A stretch of 64,000 bases of DNA from Tubulanus polymorphus (lineage: Eukaryota > Nemertea > Palaeonemertea > Tubulaniformes > Tubulanidae), in the NCBI RefSeq assembly GCF_964204645.1, contig NC_134035.1:11160501-11224500 (forward strand), in the 5' to 3' direction. Of this stretch, positions 52,501-63,000 are shown piece by piece (the stretch's first letter is position 1; every line of letters begins with the position of its first letter). The notes below the pieces were generated by a model, which saw only the letters and a program-made list of their open reading frames with translations, was not told the DNA's origin and ran no database searches. The translations under genes were made by a program, and so were the position numbers.

Positions 52501-55500
52501 ACATGTATTACACATCTATTTTAGCGCGCTCAACGATGGACGGATGAAATGGACACGATGGACGAACGCAGGATTTTACTGGCTAAAATGTTAATGGATA
52601 CGCTCGATAATGTCGAAGAGGAGTCGGGAATATTTCTTATCAAACCGGTCTATTCTTTTAAAGGAAGGTAAGGAAGGAATATTCCAAAAATAGTGTATGG
52701 ACTATCTTGGTTCTATAGCCAAACTAACAACTTTAGACCAGTCTTATGATATGAGACCTCTTATGTACAATCCTTGATATTTCCAACTTAATGTAAGCTG
52801 TGCGCTGTATATCAGAGGCAAAAACAAAACCTTTAGTACAAACCCCCTCACCTTTTGCCAGACTTAACTGAAGTTAATATTTTGTGTGTGTGTGTATATG
52901 TTGTGATTCTTTGCTTTTTATCTAACTCAGAGGTTACTTGGATGCTTACGCGACTAAGATAGAACGTATGAAGCCGCCAAAAGCACCAGCAGTCAGTCCT
53001 ATTAAAGACAATGTCACAGTTATACATCAGTTAACAGCAGTAAGTCTACAATACCAATACTGGTATGCTGCTATATCTCACACCCAGTTCTTATGAAATT
53101 TGATAATTTTGCGTTATGTTGTGTTCCCACAGAGGCAGGGATCGGCTGGTATTCACGGTGAACACGTGACTTCAATCGGAGACACGGACGGACAAGTTTG
53201 GCAGACGCAAGAATCGATACCTCGCGTTTTAACCGCTGATAATCTTAAACAGCAACAAACGTCGTATTTGAACACGCCGAGAATATTAGAATTAGACATC
53301 AACCGAATGATGATCGGTCAAAATACAATCAGGTATTAATTAAGCTATAACTAAGATGTAGTTAACTTCTTGAGATTTTCCACCCCCAAATCTATCATTG
53401 ATCTCGGGTAATATATGATATACCATAAATCTTGGCCGAAGCTGATTTTGAGAGCCCAGATTTTTGCTTACGGCACAAAGCTGTCCATGACCATAATTTT
53501 CATACCCTGATATGAGGTCTTTTAATGGTTTTTCTGAAAGTTCAGGCAAGTAAATCAGGAGAGGAACTCATCACTGTGTAAATCCAGTGTTGCTGTTAAT
53601 GCGTTACTAGTTTTTAGGATTTTTTTAATGACAGAAGAATAAACTTAATTTTTCAATGAAAATACTTTTGTTTTATTGCATCGTGGAAAGTACTGCGGAT
53701 CATTATTTCCTTACTTCCTATTTTCAGTGCCAAAATACCAGCTGGACCGTTGAGTGACGATCGTTTGGTGAATGCTTCCAACGCTAATCTACGCTCGTAT
53801 ATGACGGTCAATCGACCCTCTGGAACACCGGGCGGACAACAGAAAAAACGTTTAGCTTCTGGATCGAGTAAGTTCAACAAAACAGTTGCTATAGGCCTAC
53901 TCAGTGTGTCCCAAAAATGCTTCCTTCTAATAAGTCAGAACGTTATCTATCATTTATAATATTAATGAAGTAATTTGAATTAGAAATTTAGTTTTGTGTT
54001 GTCTCTCAATTATTAGGCTGACTTCTTGAAATGAGAGGAATTTCATGTAATTTAGTTGTACATGTAATGGTAATTGAGTTCAGCCATGAAAGGTCTCTTT
54101 ATCTCTTTAAGGCTTTTATGAACAGAGCTATTATCCTTCAAAACAAACCTGGCTGTTAGCTTAACAATAAGATTAAGAACACCTATCACTGTGGGTTATT
54201 TGGATAAAAGAAAATATTCTGTGTCATTGATGTACCAAATTTCTATTAAATGGCTGGTCCAGTTTCATAATACATATAGTTTGATTAGAAAAATTCATCA
54301 GGACTGCTGGACATTATATTCCTGGCTGTCTTCTTAAATCCTACAAAGATATCATATTGCTGACTGATTTCATTCATCAAAACATTACACATCATAGGAG
54401 ATTATATTTTAGTGGTAGCTATCTTTTCTGCAGGGTTCCATTGATTACAAGAGAAATCCCACAATAAGTTCAGCCAAAACGAGAAACTTGAATAGAAGAG
54501 TTATATATATTAGCGCAACGTTTCGGCTAAAGACTATTAGCCATCATCAGGCGTACTGAGAGGTACTACATCAGTACGCCTGATGATGGCTAATAGTCTT
54601 TAGCCGAAACGTTGCGCTAATATATATAACTCTTCTATTCAAGTTTCTCGTTTTGGCTGAACTTATTGTGGGATTTCTCTTGTTATCTTCTTACACGGAT
54701 ATTGTGTATCTTCTCGTCTCGTTCCATTGATTAGCTTGAAATCATAATTTTTTGCAGTAATATCCGAAAAGGTTCCACCGAGTACTCCGTATGGGTCGGA
54801 AAAACAAAAAAGACCACGGTCAATACCTCCGGTTGAAGGGTTTGATATATCAACCACTATTCCTAGTGCTTCACCTTTACCACCGATTGCCAAAGAATCT
54901 TCCAAAGGTTTGTACATATTAGCAAATAATTATATTTTCATAAAATAAGAAAATTGGAATCTACAACAGTTACAGAGAAAGTGGTTAATACAGTAGACAT
55001 CCATACTAACAGTAGTACTATTCGAACTCTGGATGCCACCCACAAATTTGTAATGAATTTTTAAAAATGAATTGCAAAAATTATTATTTCATTTTATAAT
55101 ACTTCCAATTTCACTGATCTTCGACTCATTGTCTGGTCAACAGTTGACAGTAAGGTTGAGTCTATCCACTATGCGGTCATCCTTCAATACTCAACAGACA
55201 TTTTTATCATTTTGTAACCTTTTTCACCTATTGAATGGAAAAACTAATCAATGAGTTAACTCTTTATTTCAGTGACATTTTTAAATTTAGTCTCCTTAAA
55301 TGCTTAGGACCTTGCCTTCAATTTCCCTGGCTTAAATGCATTAATGATGAAATGATTTTCTTGCTACAGTAGAACCCCAGTATAGAATACATAACCTCCC
55401 ATAAGGTTTCTATCAGAAATCGCTCACACAGGCTTGGATCCAGGAATTCCCTTCACACAGATGGAATCACCATAATGACATCGGTATCCTCAATATTATT

Positions 55501-56062
55501 GTTCCAGACCTATTTTGATAGTCATGGCTTGGTTTTCAATTCTTGTTGATTTTGACTGCATTGTCAATTTCAACTTACCCGTCACCCTGATCATTATGTA
55601 AATGTATAAGTCAGCCTATAATATGAAGTTACATTTTTTACATGATCTTGAATAGTAAATCAAATGGTAAATTGATGAATTTGATATGAAATACAAAATA
55701 TGATCATTATATAGTGACTTATACTGCTCATTGACTTTAGTTAATTGATTGCAAATTTCAAATTGAATAATCGGAATGGTCCAATGATCCAAGCCTGTTA
55801 TGAAAACACAGAACCTTGATTGATCTTAACTATCACTGCGTATTCTTCACAAGGCACTTCACACCTGGCTATAACTGAGAGGCATCTCATAATGCTTTTA
55901 TTGATTTTAGACGCTCCCTTCCCGCCTGAAAGCCCTCCTGGCTCATCATTGCAGACATCCCCTCCGCCGTATCATCAGGGATCAAACTTAAGTCCAGTGA
56001 TGAAGGTCGTCACTAGATCACCGACAAGTCAAACTGTCAGAAGTCTGAACGTGGAGACATAG
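25579..56062 (+). CDS. Large coiled-coil protein, 1826 residues, 41 coding exons
   Basis: Exons, all in phase with GT-AG borders: 25579-25779, 26167-26241, 26322-26450, 27157-27356, 29060-29139, 29239-29339, 29707-29865, 30267-30333, 31935-32041, 36589-36654, 37108-37161, 37980-38009, 38603-38644, 38745-38801, 39601-39696, 40002-40136, 40320-40373, 40651-40767, 41079-41198, 41490-41588, 41676-41690, 42318-42602, 43482-44591, 45729-45942, 46413-46497, 47151-47225, 47786-47806, 49134-49240, 49790-49950, 50409-50503, 50599-50646, 50737-50830, 51330-51437, 51784-51886, 52307-52383, 52525-52667, 52931-53039, 53133-53332, 53728-53867, 54758-54907, 55911-56062. Coiled coils lie at about residues 203-373, 550-640 and 1373-1433. 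An acidic patch precedes a disordered Ser/Lys-rich exon (764-1133, Ser/Asp run about 910-945). A conserved-looking segment (YVSIPAQRFTQLVRKFYHH) sits near 1480-1500, and PPPY near 1794-1797. There is no signal peptide or membrane segment, so it is probably cytoplasmic or cytoskeletal. The N-terminal layout faintly recalls FAM186 proteins; function unknown. A skipped exon cannot be excluded. Confidence 0.82.
26507..26665. mobile_element. hAT-like MITE, long inverted arms
   Basis: Ends CACAGGGATTTGTCACAATT and CGTGACAAGTCCCTGTG; arms of about 75 bases pair across a T/A-rich loop. Flanks CATTCCCT and CATTCCGT are a near-perfect 8-base target duplication. Related to 21935-22050. It lies between exons 3 and 4 of the coiled-coil gene. 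Confidence 0.8.
27474..27738. mobile_element. piggyBac-like MITE
   Basis: Bounded by TTAA on both sides (27470-27473 and 27739-27742), with inverted ends CCCTTTCAGTGC and GCACTGAAAGGA. TTAA target sites and CCC-starting ends are the piggyBac hallmark. No transposase. In the intron after exon 4 of the coiled-coil gene; second copy at 60953-61241. Confidence 0.82.
28288..28427. repeat. Palindromic element, GGNCCAGTT family
   Basis: Approximate inverted ends around AGGGACCCGCTTCATAGTCA and TGACTATGGAAACTGGCCC, with AAGACCGTTTTTAAG-like inner repeats. A more degenerate copy than 2961-3110. Confidence 0.6.
28828..28999. mobile_element. Foldback element in a coiled-coil gene intron
   Basis: Left arm (TCAATAAACGTTAAAAC, then ACTATGAAGGTTAACTAGAT) pairs with right arm (ATCTAGTTTACCTTCAAAG, then TTTACGTTTATTGA). 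The centre contains CGCTTCATCGGGTGAATGAG. It ends about 60 bases before exon 5. Confidence 0.75.
31439..31586. repeat. Palindromic element, GGGGCCAGTTGCATAGTC family
   Basis: Essentially the reverse complement of 2961-3110: it starts AGGGTCCAGTTGCACAGTTG and ends CATGACTATGCAACCGACCC. In intron 8 of the coiled-coil gene. Confidence 0.75.
31628..31838. mobile_element. Foldback element, MITE-like
   Basis: Outer ends ATATAGAGAATC and GATTCTCTATAT are inverted, followed inward by GAGAAAGAT and ATCTTTCTC. The centre has TAGTCATCTTCAGG and GAAACGTTG blocks shared with 23470-23662 and 54447-54683. It ends about 100 bases before exon 9. Confidence 0.7.
32770..33020. promoter_or_regulatory. CpG-richer patch in the 4.5-kb intron 9
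   Basis: A stretch with many CG dinucleotides (CCCCGTCGCGGC, GACAAGTCCGCGATAATTCA, and the near repeat GACAAAGTCCGCGGTAATTC about 45 bases on) in an otherwise AT-rich intron. Possible conserved non-coding or regulatory element; there is no coding frame with splice sites. Inference from composition only. Confidence 0.25.
34205..34470. repeat. Dispersed repeat rich in CAGGGAAA(A)GTC
   Basis: Begins GGTGGCCACTAACCTGGAAA and continues with several CAGGGAA/GTCAGG units. More diverged copies: 4358-4570, 35284-35415 and 62165-62390. No coding potential. Confidence 0.65.
35836..35955. repeat. Inverted repeat in intron 9
   Basis: Arms of about 50 bases: TTTTTTTCTTACGTTTCAGG, GGAATCC and ATCTTCAG on the left pair with CTGAAGAT, GGATTCC and TGAAACGTAAGAAAAAAA on the right. 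The left arm mimics a 3' splice site, but the block behind it is not a coding exon. Confidence 0.85.
40480..40592. mobile_element. Relative of the 54.5-kb palindrome
   Basis: Contains GAGAAATCCCACAATAACG, CGACGTTTCGGCTAACG and ATATCTTCTCGTCT in the same order as the 54447-54720 region, but without the long palindromic arm. It suggests what the ancestral element looked like. Intron 17 of the coiled-coil gene. Confidence 0.6.
43482..44591 (+). other. Giant low-complexity exon of the coiled-coil gene
   Basis: Exon 23 encodes 370 residues while most neighbours encode 15-65. It starts PYVDAFKSNSVS and is rich in Ser, Lys and Asp, with basic TPLKK / SPVKR patches and a dense Ser-Asp run (SSSSDSSSSSDD). 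The C-terminal half has many SP sites (SPRF, SPSR). The composition indicates an intrinsically disordered, probably phosphorylated linker. Acceptor CTTCTTCCAG and donor GTAATT are both in phase 0. Confidence 0.9.
45962..46095. repeat. Hairpin element with GGGGCCAGTTGCTCAAAAG ends
   Basis: Terminal inverted repeats GGGGCCAGTTGCTCAAAAGT and ACTTTTGAGCAACTGGCCCC are perfect over 20 bases. It starts 20 bases after exon 24 of the coiled-coil gene. Related truncated ends appear near 41965 and 42115. Confidence 0.85.
47464..47716. mobile_element. MITE-like element with CAGGGGCGGATC ends
   Basis: Ends CAGGGGCGGATCTAGAG and TTTGATCCGCCCCTG are inverted. The interior matches the inverted copy at 24755-24977. 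It ends 69 bases before a 21-base microexon of the coiled-coil gene. Confidence 0.75.
51127..51268. repeat. Palindromic element, GGNCCAGTTGCATAGTC family
   Basis: Starts GGGCCGGTTGCATAGTCATG and ends ACGACTGTGCAACTGGCCCC. Very similar to 2961-3110 along its whole length. It ends about 60 bases upstream of exon 33. Confidence 0.8.
54447..54683. mobile_element. Perfect 113-bp-arm palindrome
   Basis: Left arm 54447-54559 and right arm 54571-54683 are exact reverse complements by base-by-base reading, separated by an 11-base loop. Arms start ACAAGAGAAATCCCACAATA and include GCAACGTTTCGGCTAAAG and CCATCATCAGG. It lies in the intron before exon 40 of the coiled-coil gene. The absence of any mismatch implies recent origin. 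The sequence just after it (CGGATATTGTGTATCTTCTC) continues homology to 40480-40592, so half of an existing element seems to have been copied in inverted form. Confidence 0.95.
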
Positions 56063-57006
56063 TACATAGAACAGCTGTGTTACTTGCAACTAGCTTCGAG
56101 TCATTAGTTAACTCTGAGATAAGATTGGTTCATTTTTCAATGAGTTAAGTCAAATCTGAACTCACAACTGTGGAACTGGGTCGTGCTATTTTCCATTGTG
56201 GATATTGAATAACACACAAGCTTATATCGCTACCAACTGTTCATCGATAACAGTCGGCAATACAGAATGTTTCGTAAGTTTTTAACCTGTCGTTTGTAAG
56301 CATTTTAAGGCAAAATGTACACGATAAATGCGATAGATAAACTTTCCCTTACTACCTGTTTTTAAGTAGGCCTACATGGCCCGGTGTAGGCCTACATCAG
56401 AAATATTGTATGCATTATGATATTAAATCGAACACTAAGAAGTTAGGCTAATATTTTCTTACAATAATAGTAATAATGATAATTTATTTTATTTCTTAGT
56501 GAGGGATTTGATATCATCTTATCACAACACCGACAGTGATAAATGATTGTATGGTTAAAAGAAGTGAATCCATGTTATCAGATCATATTCAAATTAGAAG
56601 AAAATATGTCCAATCATTGCTGTAACTACTATTCATTGATAAAATCATTGTTTATTTGTTTAAGATTTGAATTTTTCACTGTTTGTTATACTCGCTATGT
56701 AAATCCAATGAATCTGCTGTGTTTAAAATCCATATCACGATATGTATCAAGATTTAGCGCTACGAAAAAGTTTTTCTTGATAAAATTACATTACTAAAAA
56801 TAATGTATTAGTTAAATGATAGTTTAAGATATTATCAATAGCCGGTAATGCAGTACAGTTATTTCATCATATTCCGTCCTTTCATTGAGATTTTACTGCA
56901 TATAATATTTTTTGTTCAGAAATATTTTTAAAGACTTGTTACAAAGCATGTATAAGCTTATTGAATTGTATATTTTTATATAGATTAACTGTTTGTTAGA
57001 ATATTA

Positions 57007-57012
57007 AATAAA
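57007..57012 (+). terminator. Polyadenylation signal of the coiled-coil gene
   Basis: AATAAA about 945 bases after the stop codon, at the end of an AT-rich stretch without other features; a GT-rich tract (57222-57262) lies a little further downstream. Confidence 0.5.
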
Positions 57013-57279
57013 TGTTTCTTTTTGAATATTGGAAATAGTTGTCTATTCAATATATTGTTTTGCTGCCGAAAGAGGAGCCGTTGAGGAAAATTTCTAGCAA
57101 AATTAGAAGATTCAGTGGTAAACTAGATTATACATCCATGTTCAGAGTGACAAGTCAAGTTAGACTTGATTTGAAACTTGATTGCATGAATGATTCGAGT
57201 TCATTGTCTCTGAGGTAAAATGTATTTCTGTGCGTGTGTGCGTGTGCGTGCGCGTGTGCGGTGAGTGAAGCCATGTTAA

Positions 57280-58215
57280 TATGTTAGAGCAGGGAGGTGG
57301 GTGTTGTATCCCTGTACATCCTCTATATATTCAGCACCAGGACCACTCTGAATCAGCATCAGTAATTACTGGGTTCGAACCCGGGACATCCTCCATTAAG
57401 CATCAGGGCCACTCGTTCAAATCCAGTAATTGCTGATACTGATTCAGAGTGGTCCTGATGCTGAATAGAGAATGTACAGGGGTGTCCCAGGTTCAAACCC
57501 AGTAATTACTGATACTGATTCAGAGTGGTCCTGATGCTGAATGGAGGATGTACAGGGGTGTCCCGGGTTCGAACCCAGTAATTACTGATGCTGATTCAGA
57601 GTGGTCCTGATGCTGAATATATAGAGGATGTACAGGGGTGTCCTGAATCAGTTATCAGTAATTACTTTTGTTAAGATATCAACATTTTACCGTACGGTGC
57701 TGTCTCTACGCTCATCGTTAGCGGGATTTTTATACACTAACGTTAGTCAACTCTGGCAAGCTAAGGTCACCTGGACAGCACGTCGATTGCCAGAGTTGAC
57801 TTTAGTTAGTGTATGAGAATCCCGCTAACGATGAGCATAGCAGCAGCACTGTACGGTCTGGACACCCCTGTACATCCTTTATTCAACATCAGGACAACTC
57901 TGAATCAGTATCAGTAATTACTGGGTTTGAAACCAGGACACCCCTGTACATCCTCTATTCAGCATCAGTGCCACTTTGAACCAGTATCATTAATTACTGT
58001 GTTTGAACCTGGGACACCCCTGTTCATCCTTTATCCATCACGACCACTCTGAATCACAGTAATTGATGGGTTTGAACCCGGGACATCCCTGTACATCCTC
58101 TATTCAGCATCAGAACCACTCTGAATCAGCATCAGTAATTACTGGATTCGAACCCGGGACACCCCTGTGCATCCTCTATTCAGCATCAGGACCACTCTGA
58201 ACCAGTATCAGTAAT
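57280..58215. repeat. Palindromic cluster of ~75-bp repeats
   Basis: Units read TGTACAGGGGTGTCCCGGGT, TTCGAACCCAGTAATTACTG and TTCAGAGTGGTCCTGATGCT on the left side (57280-57650), and the reverse complement on the right (57865-58215). In the middle, GCTCATCGTTAGCGGGAT and CTAACGTTAGTCAACTCTGG face their complements near 57790-57835. The whole locus is a large foldback with several units per arm. The GGGTTCGAACCC core is palindromic and resembles a tRNA B-box, but no tRNA is present. Confidence 0.85.
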
Positions 58216-58454
58216 TATTCAATTATGGCCTACTCAGCAGCGACTTCTACCGAGAACACCATGCCTTTTTATGAACCAGCAAAATCGAAACATATCGGTT
58301 GGATTAGATAATCGGCATACTTGCTCGCCGAGCGAGTATGCTGAGTATGCTAATCGATTATGATAAGCAATGTTCATAAAAATGACGGATTATGACACAA
58401 TCCATGCTCATAAAAACGTTTTGCATACTCGAATATACTAATCGAGTGTTCATA

Positions 58455-58525
58455 AAAAGGCCTATAGAGACCGGTAACCAGTCTATTCGCCGAACGCTGG
58501 TTAGACTGGTTACCGGTCTCCATCT
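58455..58525. repeat. Perfect short hairpin
   Basis: GAGACCGGTAACCAGTCT faces AGACTGGTTACCGGTCTC across about 20 bases. Further fragments of the same motif occur near 58540 and 58765, so this is part of another small repeat family. Confidence 0.85.
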
Positions 58526-58799
58526 CCCGTATTGAATGGGACAGGCAACCAGTCTAAACGCTGGTGGAACCGAGTTCGGGAGTGATACCGGACCCCTGGT
58601 AAGCGAGGATGCACATGGCGTGTCAGGCCCCGATATGGCGTGACAGGCCTCGGATGAAATCTAAGTGACGGACGCCTGTCCCATTAGAGACCTTGAACTT
58701 TAATTTTATTGCTCCATATAATATACAAGTTACATAGGAAATGACATGCAATAAAATATTAACAGAGACCGGCAACCAGTCTAAGACCAAATTGTGAAG

Positions 58800-60012
58800 G
58801 TCGTCGGACCACACAAGTAAAATTACTTAGCACACGATGTAACAAATATAATGTATACGGTTCCAGTACTTCCGTTTCTAAAAAACATTACCCCAAAATG
58901 CAGCTTAACTAACGATGCCCCACCGCATTAAATTACGTTTGCTTTAGGCCTAGGCTTTTAAGTTAGTATCCTGACAGTGACACCTACTCGTACGCCCTAA
59001 TAAAGCTTAGGATTGTATGTCGTCGGTAAACTAAAGTTAATATCCATGTGATCACCATAAGTTTTAGTTTTTTCAACTTCAAGGATGTCATTGTTAGCTG
59101 AGATGAGAAGAGAAGCTCATTACTGCAGGACTGTTAGAGTGCAGCGACTGCAGCCACGGGGATAATTTACTGAATGACATTTTTTTTTTTTGAAATGAAT
59201 AGGCCTACGACGTTTATGAAGAAATTGAGTAAATATTATAGCAATACAATATTTAGAACCTGTCTAAAATCAGTATTTGGCCGCAGCAATCAAAAATTGG
59301 TTCTAACGCTTGTTTTAACGTTGTTGTACCAGTTTGAGTTGCCTCACACCACATTTCCCCAGGATATTCTTTGGGGAGTTTGTTTTTGAGTTTGTAGGAA
59401 TAGAAGGGGCCCCTTGTAATGTTCCATTTTCAAACAATAGACTGTTTTTAGCGAAATCACCACTGATGATTAAATTGCATTTCAGCAAATGCAGACCATA
59501 TGTGCCGACATTCGACAACGTTTGAAAATTCAAAAAGGGGGTTCGTTCGAAACTACCGAACCCCCTCTAGGGACGCCCATGGTCCGGACTATGTATTATA
59601 TAAGTAGTTTGAATATGCAAAACTGGAATCCAGTTTTATTGGAAAGTTTTGAAGGCACTTGAGTGGATTGTCCTAATCTCTGGTTAATACATTAATATCC
59701 CCTAGATACATCTTCAACCCAAAAACTGGCCATACCAGGATTAAGATGGCCGACTTGTGGCCATTTTTTGCCAAGCACTTTTTAAGTATTTGTGAAAATT
59801 TCAAATTTTCATAATGCTTTGATCGATTAACCTTTATTTTAGAATTAATCTTTCTCATACCATATATACGTGTTTGAATCTATAGATTTGGTCGATCAAT
59901 AGACTAAAGAGGAAATAATGGAATTCAAGTGGTGAAGAAAACAAGAGCTCGTCTAAATAGGAAGCAGTCGACTTTCTTGACTCAGCCACTGATTTGAATA
60001 ACTGACGACGAA
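58800..60012. other. Region upstream of B4GALT, no gene recognised
   Basis: AT-rich DNA with small overlapping ORFs near 59174-59533 that show no domain or splice support. It presumably contains the B4GALT promoter and 5' UTR; no TATA box or other element could be assigned. Confidence 0.45.
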
Positions 60013-63000
60013 ATGATTCGCGTCTGCCATCGTAAGATCGTCGAACGCGTCGTGTGGTTGATTTTCGTGTTCACCATCTTGAATATAGCGTATTCGTATT
60101 TACGTTCGGTATCAAGGACGCGGAGATCGACGAACACGGTCGCCGGCCTGTCAAACGACGCGCTGAAATTCATCGCTCGCGGCGACAGCAGCGAGGGACC
60201 TCAACGCACGGATTCGAGTTTAGAACGTGGTAAAAATGATTTCGAACACGTAATGAAACAACAACGCACGGCTGATTTTATAAAACAAGGGATCGAAACG
60301 ACTAACAAAAACAGGTTGGAAGCGTGCAAAGGCCCGGATCCTAATGAATTAGGTAAGTTGTGAAAACAGGGTCCCTACGACTCTTTGATTCCTTTGAAAC
60401 TTCTTCTATAAGGAAATACTTTTAAAGGTGCTTGAAACTCCTTTAATTTGGGCAAAATGCCTGAAACACCTTTAAAACTCCTTCAATTTTGAGAAATAGG
60501 TAATTAGAAATATTTAAGACTACGCTTAAGTCGGTACAGTTGGGCCCAGCTCCAGGATATTTTTTGCCTGATTGAGCCTTTACCAAATTAGAAACCGAGT
60601 TCAGTAGTTAAAGGATAAGAGAATGCCAATATATTCAACGATTAGATCTGTTCATTTATGTTCAGGCACGGTAAACGTAGAAACGGATCTATCAAAAATT
60701 CCCGACTACGAAACGATGTTCCCGATGGTTAAAAACGGAGGCTGGACGCCGTCGAATTGCACGCCGACGACGTCGTTCGCGATGCTCGTACCGTATCGTA
60801 ATAGACCCGACAATCTGAAGAAATTCATCTATCACATGCATAAGTTTTTACTCGCGCAGAAAAACGAATATAAGATATTCTTGATAGAACAGGTTAGTGT
60901 AGAATAACCACCTGTCAAACGTGGAGAATAGATGGAAAGCTACTACGTTTAACCCTTTCAGTGCGTCTACACCGCAGTGCAGTGTATAAATCAGTGATAG
61001 ATTTTGCTAGTACACCGCACTGCGGTGTATTGATGTAATTAGTAATTAGTTTTTATCTCTCTTGAAAAATAGCAGCACCTGTCAAACATAGTGAAGTACT
61101 AGTAACTAATGATACACCCCACCGCGGTGTAGACACACTATAGTGTTATTCCCGTTATTCAACACACTAGGGTGGAATTTTTCAAAAATTTTCAAATTAT
61201 CTCCAGCACTATAGGGTTTTAATTAGTCAGCACTGAAAGGGTTAAGATTGATAAGAATTAAAACCAAGAATTCATGTAGTCAAAAATCGACTTTTTGAAC
61301 TTTTACTAGAGATCATTGTCACTTGAGTTCAAAACGTCGTGTCATTTCAAATTTTTAATTAGGCTAGGCTAAATGAATTCTTGGTTTTGATACTTCTTCA
61401 TCTGTACATAGTGGCTTTTAATTATAATCAGAACAGGTTTAAGGTCTACGTCGGTCGATGGTTCTAAGAAAGTCTAATAGCAAACTTGGTGCATCCCCTT
61501 TCTGCTGGTCAAATTCTCAGTTGTAATATAAGTTGATGTGCTGCTGCATGCACCACAGCACACCTGACAGATACCTGCTACAATTCACAGCACACCTGAC
61601 AGATCTTAACCTGCCAGACGTGGAATCGTCTATTGCCACAACAGTAGTTGCTGTCCTACTGCACACTAGCGACACCTAGTGGATTCTAACTTAATTTGTA
61701 TCTCAGGGTTATATACCGATATCGTTTCAGGCCGATATGGAACTGTTTAATCGAGCCAAGTTGTTAAACATTGGATATCTGGAATCGCAGAAGTTCACAA
61801 ACACGGGTTGTTACATTGTTCATGATCTCGATAAACTACCGGAAAATACGCGACATATTTATAAATGCGCCGGTCCCACGCTTGCGCAGCATATGATGGG
61901 CAAACGCAGAGAGCAACAGAACAAAAAATACTCAAACGGGTAAATATGACACCGTAACCAGACAAATTACATATGATTCATTGTTGAGAAGCTGAATACT
62001 GTACAATAAATGGTTTCCTTACGCATCAATGCTGGTCAACTGGAAAAACCAGTCTGTTAAGTCGGGGATTAAGTCACATTCTACTGTATTGTAATTTCCA
62101 TCTTGGAAACTGTTTCTGTCAAAATCTGACTACAAAAGGTTGGAAATATTGGTCCGGGGTAATAAAGTTCTAGAAGAAATCAGGGAAATCTCAAGGAATT
62201 TGACAAATTTTAACAAAAACCTCGAAAGCTCAGGGAATTCGGAAATTAGTGTATTGACCACTCATTTCTTTATCAATGAAAAATGAAACAATAGTAACAT
62301 TTTAAACAACAAAATTTCTCTGATTTACTCAAAGGGAGAATTTGTGTAATCACATGCAAAAATCAGGGAAAACTCATGGGATTTGTAAATGGGCGGAAAG
62401 TGACGTGTATAAGAATTTATTGATATTGTCTATTTCAGGATATTATATTCGTTCTATGTCGGAGGCGTCCTGTCGATACCTCGTCAAGTGTTCCGTAAAG
62501 TCAATGGATTTTCAAACCGATACTGGGGTTGGGGTAGAGAGGATGATGACTTCTCAGCAAGGTATATTATTACGCTTTCAAATAGCTGATAGCAGGGTCC
62601 CTTGATTCCTTAAAAACTCCTATACAGAAAATGCCTTTAAGCTGCTCGAAATTCCTTTAATTTGAGCAAAATGCCTGAAAATCCTTCAATTTTCATTTTG
62701 AGAAGTAGGCAATTAGAGGTGTTTTTAGTTGTAAAGTAAACTATGCCTCAATCAGTACAGTTGGATTTTAACCACAGAATTAACGGTTTACCGAGGTAAG
62801 CAGTACCCATTAAGGAGTCTATAGTAATTATCATGGTATGAAAGTGATACAGACGCTTCCACAAAATTTGAAATTTTCTACTTTAGAATTCTTCACCTTG
62901 AAATTCTTTATTGTAGCCAGGAATGACTGTTCTGTAGGGACCCTGTATAGGCCAACCTCTGGAAATACAGTTGTTGAACCGCAATGCCCCCGGGGTCTAC

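Noticed and set aside
54541-54630. Hammerhead-ribozyme-like core: CTGATGA, a GGCTAA/TTAGCC hairpin and GAAAC
   Set aside because: Stem II and the conserved core bases are present, but the expected cleavage position is a G and the surrounding sequence is one perfect palindrome, so no proper stem I/III arrangement forms. A dimer or a diverged ancestral form cannot be excluded without a covariance-model search.
57365-58170. GGGTTCGAACCC sequences as tRNA genes
   Set aside because: Only a T-arm-like core is present; no acceptor, D or anticodon arms, and the unit is a palindromic repeat.
62342-62605. Plus-strand ORF of 87 codons
   Set aside because: It reads the B4GALT exon 62439-62561 in a wrong frame; the correct frame gives the WGWGREDDD motif.
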